Source of the DNA: Costus lasius
Lineage: Eukaryota; Streptophyta; Magnoliopsida; Zingiberales; Costaceae
Assembly (NCBI GenBank): GCA_027563935.2
Contig: CM050453.2
Span: forward strand, 91,052,665 to 91,116,664
Length of the DNA: 64,000 bases
Direction: 5' to 3'
Position numbers and translations under genes: made by a program. The notes beneath the pieces are model-generated. The model ran no database searches. It was not told the DNA's origin and worked only from the letters and a program-made list of their open reading frames with translations. Each line of letters starts with the position of its first letter. Position 1 is the first letter of the stretch. Below, one piece after another: positions 36,501 through 46,391 of the stretch.

Positions 36501-37476
36501 CAACAGCAGCAACCCGTGCCCCGTTTCCAACTCGTAGGTCTACCTCATGCTGTCCCACCTGCCTTCTTCTCTTGAGTTTCTGCACATTTGAACAAATGTG
36601 AACTCCACATGCAGTGTCCAACACCCATGATATAGTAGAAGAAGATAACATGACCTCAGTCACATATATACCTGAGCCAGAAGCGATGCTTCCCCTCTTA
36701 TCTCCTTGGAGCGCTTTACAGTCCTTTTTCCAGTGACCCAGCTGGCCACAGTGGAAACACCTGTTGTCCTTCGACCGCTTCACCTTCTGTTTCAGGGCCT
36801 TGCTGTAATTCTTGACAGGGGCCTTGCCCTTCTTCCCCTTCTTCTTGTTCCTGGAAGGAACCATCAAGACAGAGGTTGAAGGCTTACCCTTCAGAGTTTC
36901 CTCAGTGGTCAAGAGCATATTCAGCAGCTCTGCCGGCGTACAATCGATTTTGTTCATATTAAAGTTAATGATGAACGCATCGAAAGAAGGCGGGAGAGAC
37001 TGCAGAATAATATCCACAGCAAGCTCCTGGTTGATGGTATGCCCCAGTTTCTCCAGAGCCTCCTTGTGCCCAATCATCTTGAGCACGTGAGCTCCCACTG
37101 GGCTCCCTTCAGCCAGTTTGCTCTGAAAGAAGAGCTTCGTCAGATTATAGCGTTCAGTCCTCGCCTGTGCAGCATACAGCATCTTGAGGTTCGCTATAAT
37201 TTCTATAGCCGACATATCCTCATGCTGACGCTGCAGCGGTGGCGTCATAGACGCTAGCATCAGGCAAGCGACATCAATGCTATCATTGATGTGCTTTTCG
37301 TAGGCATCCCGAACCGCCCTTGCGGCGTTCGGAGCGGGCTGCGGCGGTATCGCCATCTCGAGGACATACAGTTTCCTCTCTGCCTTAAGAACGATCTTAA
37401 GGTGTCCGAACCAGTCAGAGAAGTTCGGCCCAGCAAACTTCTCCCTTTCCAGTAGGGATCGCACATTGAAGCTCAT
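33592..37476 (-). CDS. E4 Gag-Pol polyprotein (copia), intact
   Basis: 1294 residues encoding everything needed for replication in a virus-like particle. Gag occupies about residues 1-230 (EKFAGPNFSDWFGHLKIVLK near the start). The zinc knuckle CFHCGQLGHWKKDC is at 240-253. The protease active site WVLDTACGVHIC is at 285-296, with Ala in place of the usual Gly of D-T/S-G. Integrase: H421, H426, C452 and C455 bind zinc; the catalytic triad is D482, D545, E581 with the canonical 35-residue gap before Glu. RT spans about 785-1030 with TAFLNGNLDEDVYM and YVDD at 968-971. RNase H spans about 1134-1265 with D1141, E1182 or E1184, and D1220. The order protease-integrase-RT-RNase H is the copia order. 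The frame ends 20 bp before the LTR. The start at 37476 (MSFNVRSLLE) fits the family. Confidence 0.95.
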   Translation of the reverse strand: MSFNVRSLLEREKFAGPNFSDWFGHLKIVLKAERKLYVLEMAIPPQPAPNAARAVRDAYEKHINDSIDVACLMLASMTPPLQRQHEDMSAIEIIANLKMLYAAQARTERYNLTKLFFQSKLAEGSPVGAHVLKMIGHKEALEKLGHTINQELAVDIILQSLPPSFDAFIINFNMNKIDCTPAELLNMLLTTEETLKGKPSTSVLMVPSRNKKKGKKGKAPVKNYSKALKQKVKRSKDNRCFHCGQLGHWKKDCKALQGDKRGSIASGSGIYVTEVMLSSSTISWVLDTACGVHICSNVQKLKRRRQVGQHEVDLRVGNGARVAAVAVGDYFITLPSGIVLELNNCYFVPSITKNIISIPALVRKGFAFECNISKCVLSLDNIVYATGSINNGLYMLDMENSIQNIDNKKAKYADDSTLLWHSRLGHINEKRIKRLHDHGLLGSFSYEEIDTCKACLMGKMTKSPFSNKGQKTSGLLDLIHSDVCGPFSKHARGGYQYFITFTDDFSRYGYVYLMRHKSESFDKFKEFKNEVQNQLGRNIKALHSDRGGEYLSHAFTDYLKECGIISQLTPPGTPQWNGVSERRNRTLLDMVRSMMSQATLPYSFWGFALETAAKVLNRVPSKAVSKTPYELWYGKQPSLTFIRIWGCEAYVKKLASGKLESRSDKCIFVGYPKETKGYYFFDPKENKVFVARTAIFLEKEFLLQEASGREIKLDENPEEGQSSQVELDVPEPVDQVTEQPEAQISREPRRSGRIRRQPERYDGVYIIDNDEPLTYADAVSGPESARWLEAMRAEMDSMSDNQVWDLVDPPPGVIPIGCKWIFKKKIDMDGNVVTYKGRLVAKGFKQIYGIDYDETFSPVAMFKSIRILFAIAAYYDYEIWQMDVKTAFLNGNLDEDVYMTQPEGFTNPADRHKICKLKKSIYGLKQASRSWNIRFDESISEFGFIKNEDDPCVYKRFSGSVITFLILYVDDILIIGNDIPELHAVKAWLGKCFQMKDLGEAAYVLGVKIYRDRSKRLLGLCQSTYIDKVLERFHLENSKRGYLPVRHGLNLSKSQCPQTQTEKDEMDNTPYASAIGSIMYAMLCTRPDVAYGLSVTSRFQSNPGLAHWIAVKNILKYLRRTKDMFLIYGGQEELSIEGYTDASFQSDQDDFRSQSGYVFSLNGGAVVWKSFKQSTVADSTTEAEYVAASEASKEAVWIRKFVRELGVVPSSADPLVIFCDNTGAIAQAKEPRSHQKSKHIQRRFHLIREIIDRGEIKICKVHTDDNLADPLTKPLAQQKHEKHCNNMGLRFLNH

Positions 37477-39352
37477 GGTGTTCGTTGCTGCAGGAATCTA
37501 CAACAAGCAAGAACAGCAAGGTCAGTATCAATGTTCAGAATCAATCCAGGACTTAAGAAAGATTCTTTTCTCACTATTTTGTCTGACTGAAAAATCCAGT
37601 AAACAGTCCGAAAGAGTAACACTCTTTTAGTGAGATGGGATCCAGATTTCATACTTGGTCTCCGCGTCCCGCTCAGGCGAGATAAGATGCACAGAGATGA
37701 CAAGCACTAATTTCTGGTAGGCTGTCCCAGCCAATCGCCAACCCGTGCGATTCCCCTTCATCTTGGCAATCCAGCAGACTGTGCCAACTGAGTTGGTACA
37801 ACACAGTCTCTGATCCCAGAGATGGCTGCCTCCATGCGCTACCATATGCGCCACATATGTAGTCTACATGGTCAAGCTGACCTGACCTACTCCCTGGACC
37901 ACCACGTGCTATGCTGAGCAACGAGAGGGGATAAATCCCAACTCTGTAACACGCAGGTGAAATCCAGCACCGTCTGAAGATAGATGGACGTGCCCACTGA
38001 GTGGGTTCAACACGGCTCCAACGATAATCAGAAAGGTGAGGTTTCGCGTCAGAAGGCTTATCGAGCTTGATATGTTAGCGTTGGATTTTAACGGTCTTTT
38101 ATCTTCTTAACTATCATGGAAGTCCTATGGTGATAGCAGAAGATAAACTTAAACATGCAATTCTAATTATAAAAGCAATAAATAGAATGCATGATCTTAT
38201 GTGGTAAAAGCCCATGAACCCTAGTAAGACCTTAATTTTACTTAAGTCTTCACTTGAGCTCCATTGCATCTCATCTGGTCCAACCCAGTGCCCTAGCGCC
38301 AAGAGCACCTCAGGTGCACCACCAGGTGAATGCCCCTCTTGGATGTGTGCCTTTGTGCTCTTGTCTAATCAAAGTACATTTGATCTATCTAGACAAGGTT
38401 GACTCGCAGGTCAACAACATATTATAAATTAAGTACAATGTGATTCGCAGATCACAAATTAATTTACAATTTTTAAATCCAGGCACGCAGGCCCCAGCAC
38501 AGCACACAAATGGGCAACCCACATAAGACTAAATAAACAAGCATATGGTTCAATCAACATGTGATCCATTCATGAAATTAAAATTTTTGAAAAACCCCAT
38601 GGTATCAATTTTAATTTCCTTATAAGCCCTATAACCTTACAATGGTCCATTGATAGGGATCCACGCATCCATCTAGTCAGATCCACTGCCCTTGCATGCA
38701 CCGAGTCCTAACTGACCCGTGTTGACCTAATGGTCAACCATGCATGCGCCAAGGGCTGAACCACCCTCATGAGTTTTGGCAAGCGGGTGTGACCCCGGGC
38801 CTAACTCATGTGTGTTCAGTAGTTGTCTCAACCAGACCTCGCTACACGCCCTAGATGCAGTCAACCTACAGCCACCTTGTGCTTGCGCATAGGTGCTATC
38901 AGGTCAACTCATCTGAGCTGTCAGATGGTCTGATCAGACTTGGATCTATTTAGATTATGCTTTCAACCCCATCAACCCATCTAAGGAATTATAGTAGGGG
39001 CACCTTAGATCTAATCAGCCGCGCAAGATATAAGTTTTATAAAACATCTAGATCAAGCGCAAACAATCAAACAACATGCTTCATTCATATTGATAACCCT
39101 TAGATCTAAGGGGGTCCCCTTCAAGGGGGAGCGCAAACTTTAGGGGGTCCCCTTCAAGGGGGAGCGCAAACTTTAGGTAATCATGCCACAAGCGCAAAGT
39201 TCATGTAACCATGACACAAGCGCAAAGTTCATGTAACCATGACACAAGCGCAAAGTTCATGTAACCAAATCATCAAGTAAGCGCAAAGTTCATCAAGTAA
39301 GCGCAACATGTATGGATCACATCAGCAAACATAATAGCATGCATAGAGCCTA
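37477..39352 (-). other. E4 untranslated leader
   Basis: About 1.9 kb between PBS and the polyprotein start, with no domain on either strand. Length is like that of BARE-type leaders. It contains the tandem repeats at 39110-39305. Confidence 0.7.
39110..39305. repeat. Two adjacent tandem repeats in the E4 leader
   Basis: Two identical 33-bp units at 39110-39142 and 39143-39175 (GGGGGTCCCCTTCAAGGGGG then AGCGCAAACTTTA), each containing CCCCTTCAAGGGG, a near-perfect palindrome. Directly beside them are about three 28-bp units from 39187 (CACAAGCGCAAAGTTCATGT then AACCATGA), the last ones shortened. Both arrays share GCGCAAA. They lie just inside the PBS, where dimerisation or packaging signals could be. 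Confidence 0.9.
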
Positions 39353-39364
39353 CCTCTGATACCA
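39353..39364 (-). promoter_or_regulatory. E4 primer-binding site (initiator tRNA-Met)
   Basis: Minus strand TGGTATCAGAGG, two bases from the 5' LTR. Eleven of twelve bases match the E3 site. Confidence 0.87.
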
Positions 39365-39366
39365 AT

Positions 39367-41064
39367 TGAAGAAACCCCTTAAAATGGGGGGCAAAAACCC
39401 TAAGCATGGCGCTAATGAAAAAGATGCTAGCGGAAGCAAGGGTTTAAGATCATTTGCATGCCATATGTTCAACTATAACCGATTGAATAGATTGAGATGG
39501 AAATTCATACCAACGCCATATGCTTGGAAGTCGGCTTGGATGAAGAGAACAAACTAGATCTCCTCCACAAGTTCACACACAAGATGAAGATGCTTACTCC
39601 TTGCGGTCCCTTGTGCTAGCAAGACACCCAAGCTTTTCTTTTGTCGAATTGGAAGGGATGATGAGATGATTCCCTTTCTTGGCCGAGAGCTTCTCTTGCT
39701 TCTCTCCCACCTTCGTCAACCACCCAACGAAAGGATGATCGCGTTCAAGTGAAGAAGCCAACGCTTATGCGTTTTGGCGTTGAAGCATAACCGGCTTTGA
39801 TTACTTTCCATAAGTGGAAGAGAATCAAGCCAAGCGTTCAAGCCACTTCATGAACGCATATTGGCATTGAACCAAGCGTTCACATTTGTGAACCGGTTCA
39901 ATCCAAATCGTTCAATCGAATTTGGTTCATCAAACCAAACCGAAATAGCTCAAGCCACTTGGTCTAGACCAAATCGAACCCCAAGGCTCATGATCTAACC
40001 ATTCATCTCCTGATGCCCCTGATCTCTCCGATCTAGCATCATCTCTCTCGATCGAAGCTTACCGATCTCAAGTCCTAATCAATCAAACATGATCAGACCA
40101 GATCTCACTTACAATCAGAGATTAAATCCCTATAATCTGAACTCAAAGAATCCAGTCCATACGATCTGACTCAAGTAAGCCATATCACCAAATTGTGCGA
40201 CCCTGAGGGTTTCCTCTAAATGTCGGTAACGATAACTTACGTTATCACGATCAGTGAGGGGTATCTAGCAACACATCACTGTCTCCCGATATAAAGGAAA
40301 GAGTCTTCCAAGACTACTCCCAAACCATAGCACAAGTGTGAATCAAACTCACAAGGCATACATAATTCCTTTGCCACTGGATGTTCTTATTGGACAAGCA
40401 TGTCAAGCCTGTAACTCCAATACGATGAGCATGATTAGATCAGATGCACATAGTCATCTGGGTATGGCCATACACTATCTCAATCATCTCATAAGGGGGC
40501 CCAGTTAGAACATCACACTCCTTAAACAAGGAGACGGCAATCCTATGTCTATCACTAGTGCCCTAACCTGATTCAAGCTCACCATCCAAGATAGTCTATA
40601 ATCATTATGTTTCAAATGATATTGAACTACCTCAAGACAATGACAATCATCATTTAGAAACACAAGTGATCTCAAGTCAGAGGACATGTGCCACTTGCTG
40701 CTTACAAGGATCATTCACATTGTGACAAGCAATGGAATATCCCAGTAGGGTCTGTCCAGTACATCCAATGTACCCATGAGTCTACATCTTATTCCATGCT
40801 CGAAGCATCCTATAAGATTAGCACTTATATTAGTCTCAATCATATCAAGGCTGTCTCATGTTCACCAAGATATCTCGACTAAGGACATATAGCCTGTTAG
40901 CCTAGCTGAACAGCTTTGATACATTATTCAGAAGTACACTTATTACAGCAGACAAGGTAACAACCTGAATAACAACCATGCCTTTTATAAACATAAGAGT
41001 TTATTACATGATACTTATACAATCCCAAGGCCTCAAACATTAGCCTTAAGGGCATACTCCAACA
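39367..41064 (-). repeat. E4 5' LTR
   Basis: 1698 bp, same ends as 31874-33571. On the minus strand it starts TGTTGGAGTATGCCC, related to the E3 LTR start. A TATA-like TTTATAAAAGG reads on the minus strand at about 40991-40981, 74 bp from the LTR start. Confidence 0.95.
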
Positions 41065-41069
41065 CTCTC

Positions 41070-41469
41070 CCTCTCATAGCCATTGGCGCATCTTGCTTGA
41101 AGGTGGCGCAAGCAAAAGAAGAAGAGGGAAGTTCTTGGTGACATCTTCCCTATTCCCTCCTTGGCGCAACTTCTCTTGAAGGTGGCGCAAGTGGAGTGAA
41201 GGCTTGATTCTCTTCCCGAGGCTAGCACCGAGCGTGGAAGGGAGCAACGATCAAGGAGTCGACGCGTGGATACTTGTAGAGGGCGAACACATGGGCGCCT
41301 TCAACATGGCTTCGACATCTAGACAAGCAAAAGAGGTACATCTCTAACACATCCTTGTGTCTTCTCTCTCTCATGGATCCTTGGGACCGGAATGTGTTTC
41401 GGGTGTAATGCTTCTTCCGCTGCGTCCTGGGACTGCAAAATTTTATATTACACCCGGCATTCCCTAACA
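41070..41469 (+). repeat. E3 3' LTR, right part
   Basis: Resumes the E3 LTR after the E4 target duplication (41065-41069) and ends GGCATTCCCTAACA at 41469, followed by TSD CTTTA. Matches 24856-25247. Confidence 0.93.
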
Positions 41470-41474
41470 CTTTA

Positions 41475-41770
41475 TTCCTCAACGAAAGGCGACACAGCTC
41501 TCTGCTTCTCCTCTGATTTCGCTCCTGAGTTTTTCCATTCGACCGACGAGGTGACTCCTTACGGCATGTGTTTCACCCACAATCTCACCGAGACTTGGCA
41601 ACTCCATCCTCCCACCTCTACCAAATTGCCGGTTTTCTTCCCCCGCCAACCATCTCCGATGCTGCTACTTCCCAGACTCTATCGTCGCATTCCTCTGCTC
41701 TGCCGTTCTTGCTGACACACTTGAAGATCTCTACTGGACTATACAGCTTCTGCGATCCACACTTCAGATA
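41475..41770 (+). other. E2 spacer, right of E3
   Basis: Continuation of the pol to downstream-ORF interval of E2. Frames exist on the plus strand, but none shows a recognisable domain. Confidence 0.45.
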
Positions 41771-42391
41771 TGCCTCCGATACGTAAGACGACGGCTAGGA
41801 AGTCCACTATCAATTTTACTCCTTACGGCCACCGCATGTGCTCTTCTTCAATGCCATCGTTAGTTGAACCACATCATCACAAGAACGATTCAAAAATCTG
41901 GCTACTTACTATTTCCTCTGCCAACACTCCTGCGCATGCTCCACCGTTCTGCTCTGCACAACCATCAGCTTCTACTGGATTCTTCGCCTACACTAGTGAG
42001 TATTCCCCCTCCTCCCACATTGACTCCTTACTGACACAACTATTAGACGAGCAAAAATGCCAAGGGGGGGGGGGTACTTCCAACAAGTCTTTTCGCATCT
42101 GGACAAAGTACAGCATATGCTTCACCAAGAGTTATCACGTTAAAGCTCCATGATAGCACACATGGAAGCTCAACTGGATCTCTAAGGGAAAATTCTGGAT
42201 TCCCTTTGGCCTTCATTTCATGACACCCTGTTGCCTGATGACGATCCTGAGATATAGGGCGATGCTGATAATGAGGATGACGATCCTGAGATATATGGCG
42301 ATGTTGATGCCGATATAGAGATACAGAGCGATGCTGATATCGATGAGGAGGATCCTGAAGTGGTTGAGCTTAGTTCTGATGACTCTACATG
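41771..42391 (+). pseudogene. E2 ATHILA-type downstream ORF, internally deleted
   Basis: Starts MPPIRKTTARKSTINFTPYG, the counterpart of E1 MAPKWKIGARKSTIN. The central conserved part seen in E1 (about 6830-6310) is absent. The frame goes almost directly to TGFFAYTSEYSPSSHIDSLL, matching the E1 C-terminal part near IFAFTGQYSSSSS. A run of about 11 G at 42064-42074 breaks it. The distal part (42150-42391) has in-frame stops and encodes an acidic tail with repeats of the type DPEIYGDVDAD, then ELSSDDST and a stop. This is a remnant with no functional product expected. Confidence 0.72.
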
Positions 42392-43391
42392 ATTTCGTGA
42401 GTATTTTGTCCCCCATCTCCAAATTTTGAGTACCTTTACTGTGAGGCATAGAGACTATGCATAACTTTAGTCTGGGAGATTGTGGGTTGTTACACTGTGC
42501 TGTGCTACTGTTATGCCATTTATTCTTAACTTTTGACGCAGCTATCTTTTGAAATCATTATGTAGTTTTCTTTTGAAACTTTTATGCATAGTACTGTACT
42601 TGTGTCTATCTGAGATGTGTTTTGTTCTTGTGTTTGAATGTTAAATTATTCCCTTGTTCTCAATGAATAGATTACTTTACTTAATTGTTCTTAAGTGGTG
42701 ATATTATTCATGTTTATTATTTCTGATGAACTCATGCTTGCCTAATAAATTATTGAATCTCTGCGATATTATCATTATGTTCAAAATCTGGTGGTTTGGA
42801 ATTTCATTCCATTATCTTATCTGATTGAAAAAGGGTTGTGGAGTGATAAATCCGATTTTTGATTAAGGCTTTTGCTTTCTACGTATGCTTATGATCTTTC
42901 TGTGAAAATATATAACTCTATCGGCTTGATTCTTCAATGTATTTGTCTATGGTTATAATCCCCTCAAAAATTCAAAAAAAAAAAAAGACTCCTCTACTTG
43001 GCATTGCGTAAAATTAGCAGTGGTACCTAAGACATGAGTTGAAGTCAAAAAAAAAATTGAGGAGATGAATATACAAATAAGAGTGCATTGGTGTTTTTCC
43101 AACTCATATCTTTGGTTGAATCAGATCTGAACAGAGTATATTCTCCAAATAGAGGATTATTGCAGCTCATGGAGGTAAGCCTCATCTGATTTCGTGTTTT
43201 GATCTTCACACCTTTATTCCTGACGATAGATGATTACCTTGAATTCCCTGACTTGCTGCAGTTTGCTCATAATGATATCTTCCTGGGACAAAATATTTTA
43301 CAAGCTTGGCATGATTTCATCTTTATCTGATCACCACTTTACCTACTCTTCTATGCTTGGGGACAAGCAATGGTGTAAGTCTGGGAGATTT
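42392..43391 (+). other. E2 3' untranslated region with conserved hairpins and PPT
   Basis: AT-rich and non-coding. It holds the hairpin CATTGC/GCAGTG at 43002-43022 (one G-U pair in RNA) and the pre-LTR hairpin TGCTTG-GGGA-CAAGCA at 43354-43369. The likely PPT GTCTGGGAGATTT runs up to the LTR at 43392. A poly-A run at 42974-42986 precedes the first hairpin. Confidence 0.7.
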
Positions 43392-44604
43392 TGATGTCTT
43401 GTATTTATATAGTCTTTTTGACTACTATTTCCTAGTGAATCGAGACATATTTTCATGCTTTTGCATCTCTTTCTAGCTTATTTCATTAACTTTCTTCAGA
43501 AGCGTCACTACTTGTCATATTTGTTGAATACAGGACAATTCAATCATTTTTAGAGCTATATGGATGTACGGTCACATATCCGAGTGAATCAGGATTCATG
43601 ACAAGAAGTTTGACTTTAGACGGGAGTAAGAGTTTATCCGCAGCCGCCAGAATTTATTGCTAGCCGTCAAGGATTAAATGAGCATTAATTATCTAATGAT
43701 TACAAGAATTAAAGAAGCTGCAGTTAATACTTTACCGTTACGGTCATAAATGCGAAATTTATTTGGATCATTTAATAGCCATCAAGAGTCATAATGAGGA
43801 TTAAATTGATAATTTGAAGAGTCATGCAATTAATGGATGAGGATTTAATACAAAATACCAAGAGACACGCCATCAGGAGCCATAATGGGAATTAAGTTGA
43901 GAATTTGAAGAGTCATGCAATTAATGCATGAGAATTTAATACAGAATACCATGAGACACGCCATCAAGAGCCATAATGGGAATTAAGTTGAGAATGGGGA
44001 TTTAATTCAGAGTTTAATTCTAGGATTTAATTCTGAATTTAATTTGGAATACAAAGAGGCACCCGATTTCTATATAAAGGGCTCAAGAGAAAGGAGAAGG
44101 GGGTGGTCCACGGCGAGAGGAGGATTACGTTGAGAACCCAAAGCTTGGTTACAAGGCAAGAATACAAGTATTCCAAGGAGAGGAAGGCGACATCAAGGGA
44201 GGAGAGAAGGAGTTTGTCTTAATTCTTTTCTCATCTTTACTTTGTTCGGTTTCCTTTACATATTAATTGTAAGTCTTGCACTTGTTGTAATCATGTGTGT
44301 ACTAGCATAAAACCTCAATCGGGATTTGGGCGTAACCCGTCTTTTTGATTTGTAAGTGTTAATGTTGAGAACTGCTTTTTGATATATCTTTCGAAGCCAT
44401 TTGATCTTGGTTTGTTTCACTCGTGTTTATCGATTTTTGGCTAGATCGGTTTTCACACTTTAAGTTGGTTGTGGTAAAATTTGAGAGGTGAATTGCATTC
44501 AACGGATCCTCCTTGATCAATCTTGTGTGATCTATTACGAGAGTCGTAGAGACCACTTGGGGAATCTTCATGTCCTATTTCAACACAATCTACTTATGCT
44601 TAGT
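43392..44604 (+). repeat. E2 3' LTR, left part
   Basis: Matches 15237-16431 with scattered substitutions and small indels, including the TATA box near 44071. It ends with TTAGT (44600-44604), the target duplicated by E5. Confidence 0.93.
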
Positions 44605-46318
44605 TGACGCAGCGGATGTTATGGGTGAGTTGGTCCTTAATTCAGTACTCTACGGTGGGGGAAACCATGATGCCTAATACATGAGAGGGGCTGTAGGCAA
44701 GAGAAGTAAAACGTGTGGAGCGATGAAAACTCGAGAAAACCGATGAAAACCCGTGCCGCGGAGACGATGAGCACGATTCTATGAATTAAACTACTCACCT
44801 GAATTGTAGAGCCAATTTCTTGAAGCAAGCACGTGCGCGCAGGACCTAGACGGGGCTGTGGAGGATGAACGCTGCGAGTCCAAGATACAAGCCGAACAAT
44901 GATTGCTTTGAAAAGGACACGGAGCCTTGGGAGGTTCTCCGGGTGTTTTGATTGAAAACTAAAAAGCGATTACAAGAGAGGGGGCGAAGAAACCCTAGGC
45001 GAGCTCTTCGGAGTTTGAAGTGGTCTAAAGCTTCGCGTGGGGGAAGGTGCTACTACAACAAAGCTAAGAAACTAGTAGTCTCTCGGCCCTCTTTTATAGA
45101 ACAAGAGGGAGGGGTGAGGTACAAGCTACTCACATGGGGTTTGTTGGAGACACCAACAACCCCTAACAACTAAAGAGGGTCTAAGATGCCCTCTAACAAC
45201 CTAAAAAGCAATAACTAACTTGGGAATAAAAGTACAGCAAACAACACGGGGTGGCTGGCGCATGGGCCTTCTTGCTGGGCCGTTGTCGACGGCTACACCA
45301 TCTCGGAGCAGGCTACTATGAAGTAGAAAAACTTGCTGATCGTGGGCTGATTCTGGACGTTGGTGGTGGTCTCTTGGGCTCAGTTGAGGAACCGATTGTT
45401 GTAGCAATCCGCGGTGGCTTCCAGTTGGGGTCCTCACGGAAGAGTAGCCATAGGGACGGGTTGGAGCGACTCCGAAGATGTAGGTGAAGCCTCGTTGATG
45501 GAGCGGACGTGGCCAGTTGTTGCTGAAGAAGGGCTCACCACACCCACAAAACGGTCCGGGGGGTGCGAAGACCATTGCGAGCATCGAACGGGATGAAAAA
45601 TGATCTTCGTGTGTTTTCTGGGGATAAACACGTCCTGGCCGTGCTTGCCGTCACGGCCGTGATCAGCGTCTGGATTTCCCGTCGGGGCAAACACGGCTGG
45701 AGGCATGGGTGTGTCGGTGATCTGCGAGCTCGTCACAGCCGTGTCCCTTGTCACAGCCTGGCCGTGTCCCTCGTCACGGCCTGGCCGTGTTGGGGTCGAA
45801 CAGGTTTTATGGCAGTGTCGTAACGAGTGTCACGGGCCGTAATGTGGGGTCCAAAATCCATAGAAAGTTTGGACACGGCCGTGTTCCAGGTCATGGCCTA
45901 GCCATGCTGAAGTGGGCTAGTGACGCCGGATGGGGGACTGGTCATAGCCTGGCCGTGTTCCTCATCACGGCTGTGATCGCTGAGGTCGAAGTCCACTGAA
46001 CTCGTCACGGCAGGTGTCACGGGAGTGTCGCGGACCGTGTTGGCGTGCGTGTTCTTCCTTGACGGTGTCACGGCCGTGTTCTCCATTATAGCCTGGCCGT
46101 GTTGAGGTGGGCTATGTCACGCGGAGTCGGTCACGGCTGCTGGAATGGTCGTTCTTCTTGTCACAGCCATGTCTGCAAACACGGCCTGGCCGTGTTCAAG
46201 GTGACAGAGTGCTTCTTGATCTGAAATTTGTGGGGCATCCTCCTCAGGTCCTGGGGAGTCTCCCCAAGTGTCTCCCAAAGGTGCTGGGCCGCCCTCATGT
46301 GTGTCCATGACTCCGTCA
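44605..46318 (-). repeat. E5 3' LTR
   Basis: About 1714 bp. The U5 end at 44605 is fixed by the TSD. The U3 end (46318, plus-strand CTCCGTCA) is inferred from homology with the solo LTR S2, whose ends are fixed: both U3 starts share the motif ACTTGGG then GACTCCCCAGGAC. The stretch 45610-46200 is dense in CACGGCCGTG and CACGGCCTGGCCGTG dyads. No strong PPT abuts 46319, which is the weak point of this boundary. Confidence 0.75.
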
Positions 46319-46386
46319 CGTATCCCAGGGTGGGAAGAATTCTCCTCCGGAGAATAAGAATTCTCCTTCGAGGTGGAGGCCCGCAA
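45434..46386 (-). pseudogene. E5 LTR-encoded reading frame, broken copy
   Basis: Minus-strand frame that enters the LTR from the protease side without a stop. Inside the LTR it reads MDTHEGGP, then TWGDSPGPEEDAPQ and LEHGQAVFADMAV (46309-46160), and stops at 46117. Further pieces in other frames are EEHGQAMTSPP (about 45935) and DGKHGQDVF then PPDRFVGVVSPSSATTGHV (45660-45500). The order matches the intact S2 frame (53380-54126). At least two frameshifts break it. The product would be a His/Asp/Gln-rich repeat protein of unknown role. Confidence 0.6.
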
Positions 46387-46391
46387 CTCCT

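Larger units (their letters stand above)
31874..41064 (-). mobile_element. E4: intact Angela/BARE-like Ty1/copia retrotransposon
   Basis: A 9191-bp element on the minus strand with TSD CTCTC at 31869-31873 and 41065-41069. The undisturbed target GCCCTCTCCCTCTC is still seen in the E3 5' LTR. LTRs are 1698 bp each and differ at only two positions that I found. PBS, a long leader, one uninterrupted 1294-codon polyprotein and a PPT are all present. Nothing needed for autonomy is visibly missing, so it may be or recently have been active. The Angela/BARE assignment rests on LTR length, leader length and polyprotein order, and is an inference. Confidence 0.95.
23028..41469 (+). mobile_element. E3: long-LTR Ty1/copia retrotransposon, decayed, interrupted by E4
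   Basis: TSD CTTTA at 23023-23027 and 41470-41474. Without E4 it is about 9.2 kb with 2.2-kb LTRs. The internal region starts with an initiator-tRNA-Met PBS and ends with PPT GCAAGTGGGAGAT. Coding capacity is shattered, yet signals needed in cis (PBS, PPT, LTR ends) are intact. That fits a non-autonomous element mobilised by a relative; E4 shares the same PPT. Confidence 0.93.

Noticed and set aside
39110..39305. CRISPR-like spaced repeats
   Set aside because: Units are directly abutting or share spacer sequence, and they lie in the leader of a plant retrotransposon; there are no unique spacers or cas genes.
42064..42074. G11 run as a programmed frameshift site in the E2 downstream ORF
   Set aside because: The ORF is already internally deleted and has other stops; a long homopolymer here is more likely decay or a sequencing artefact.
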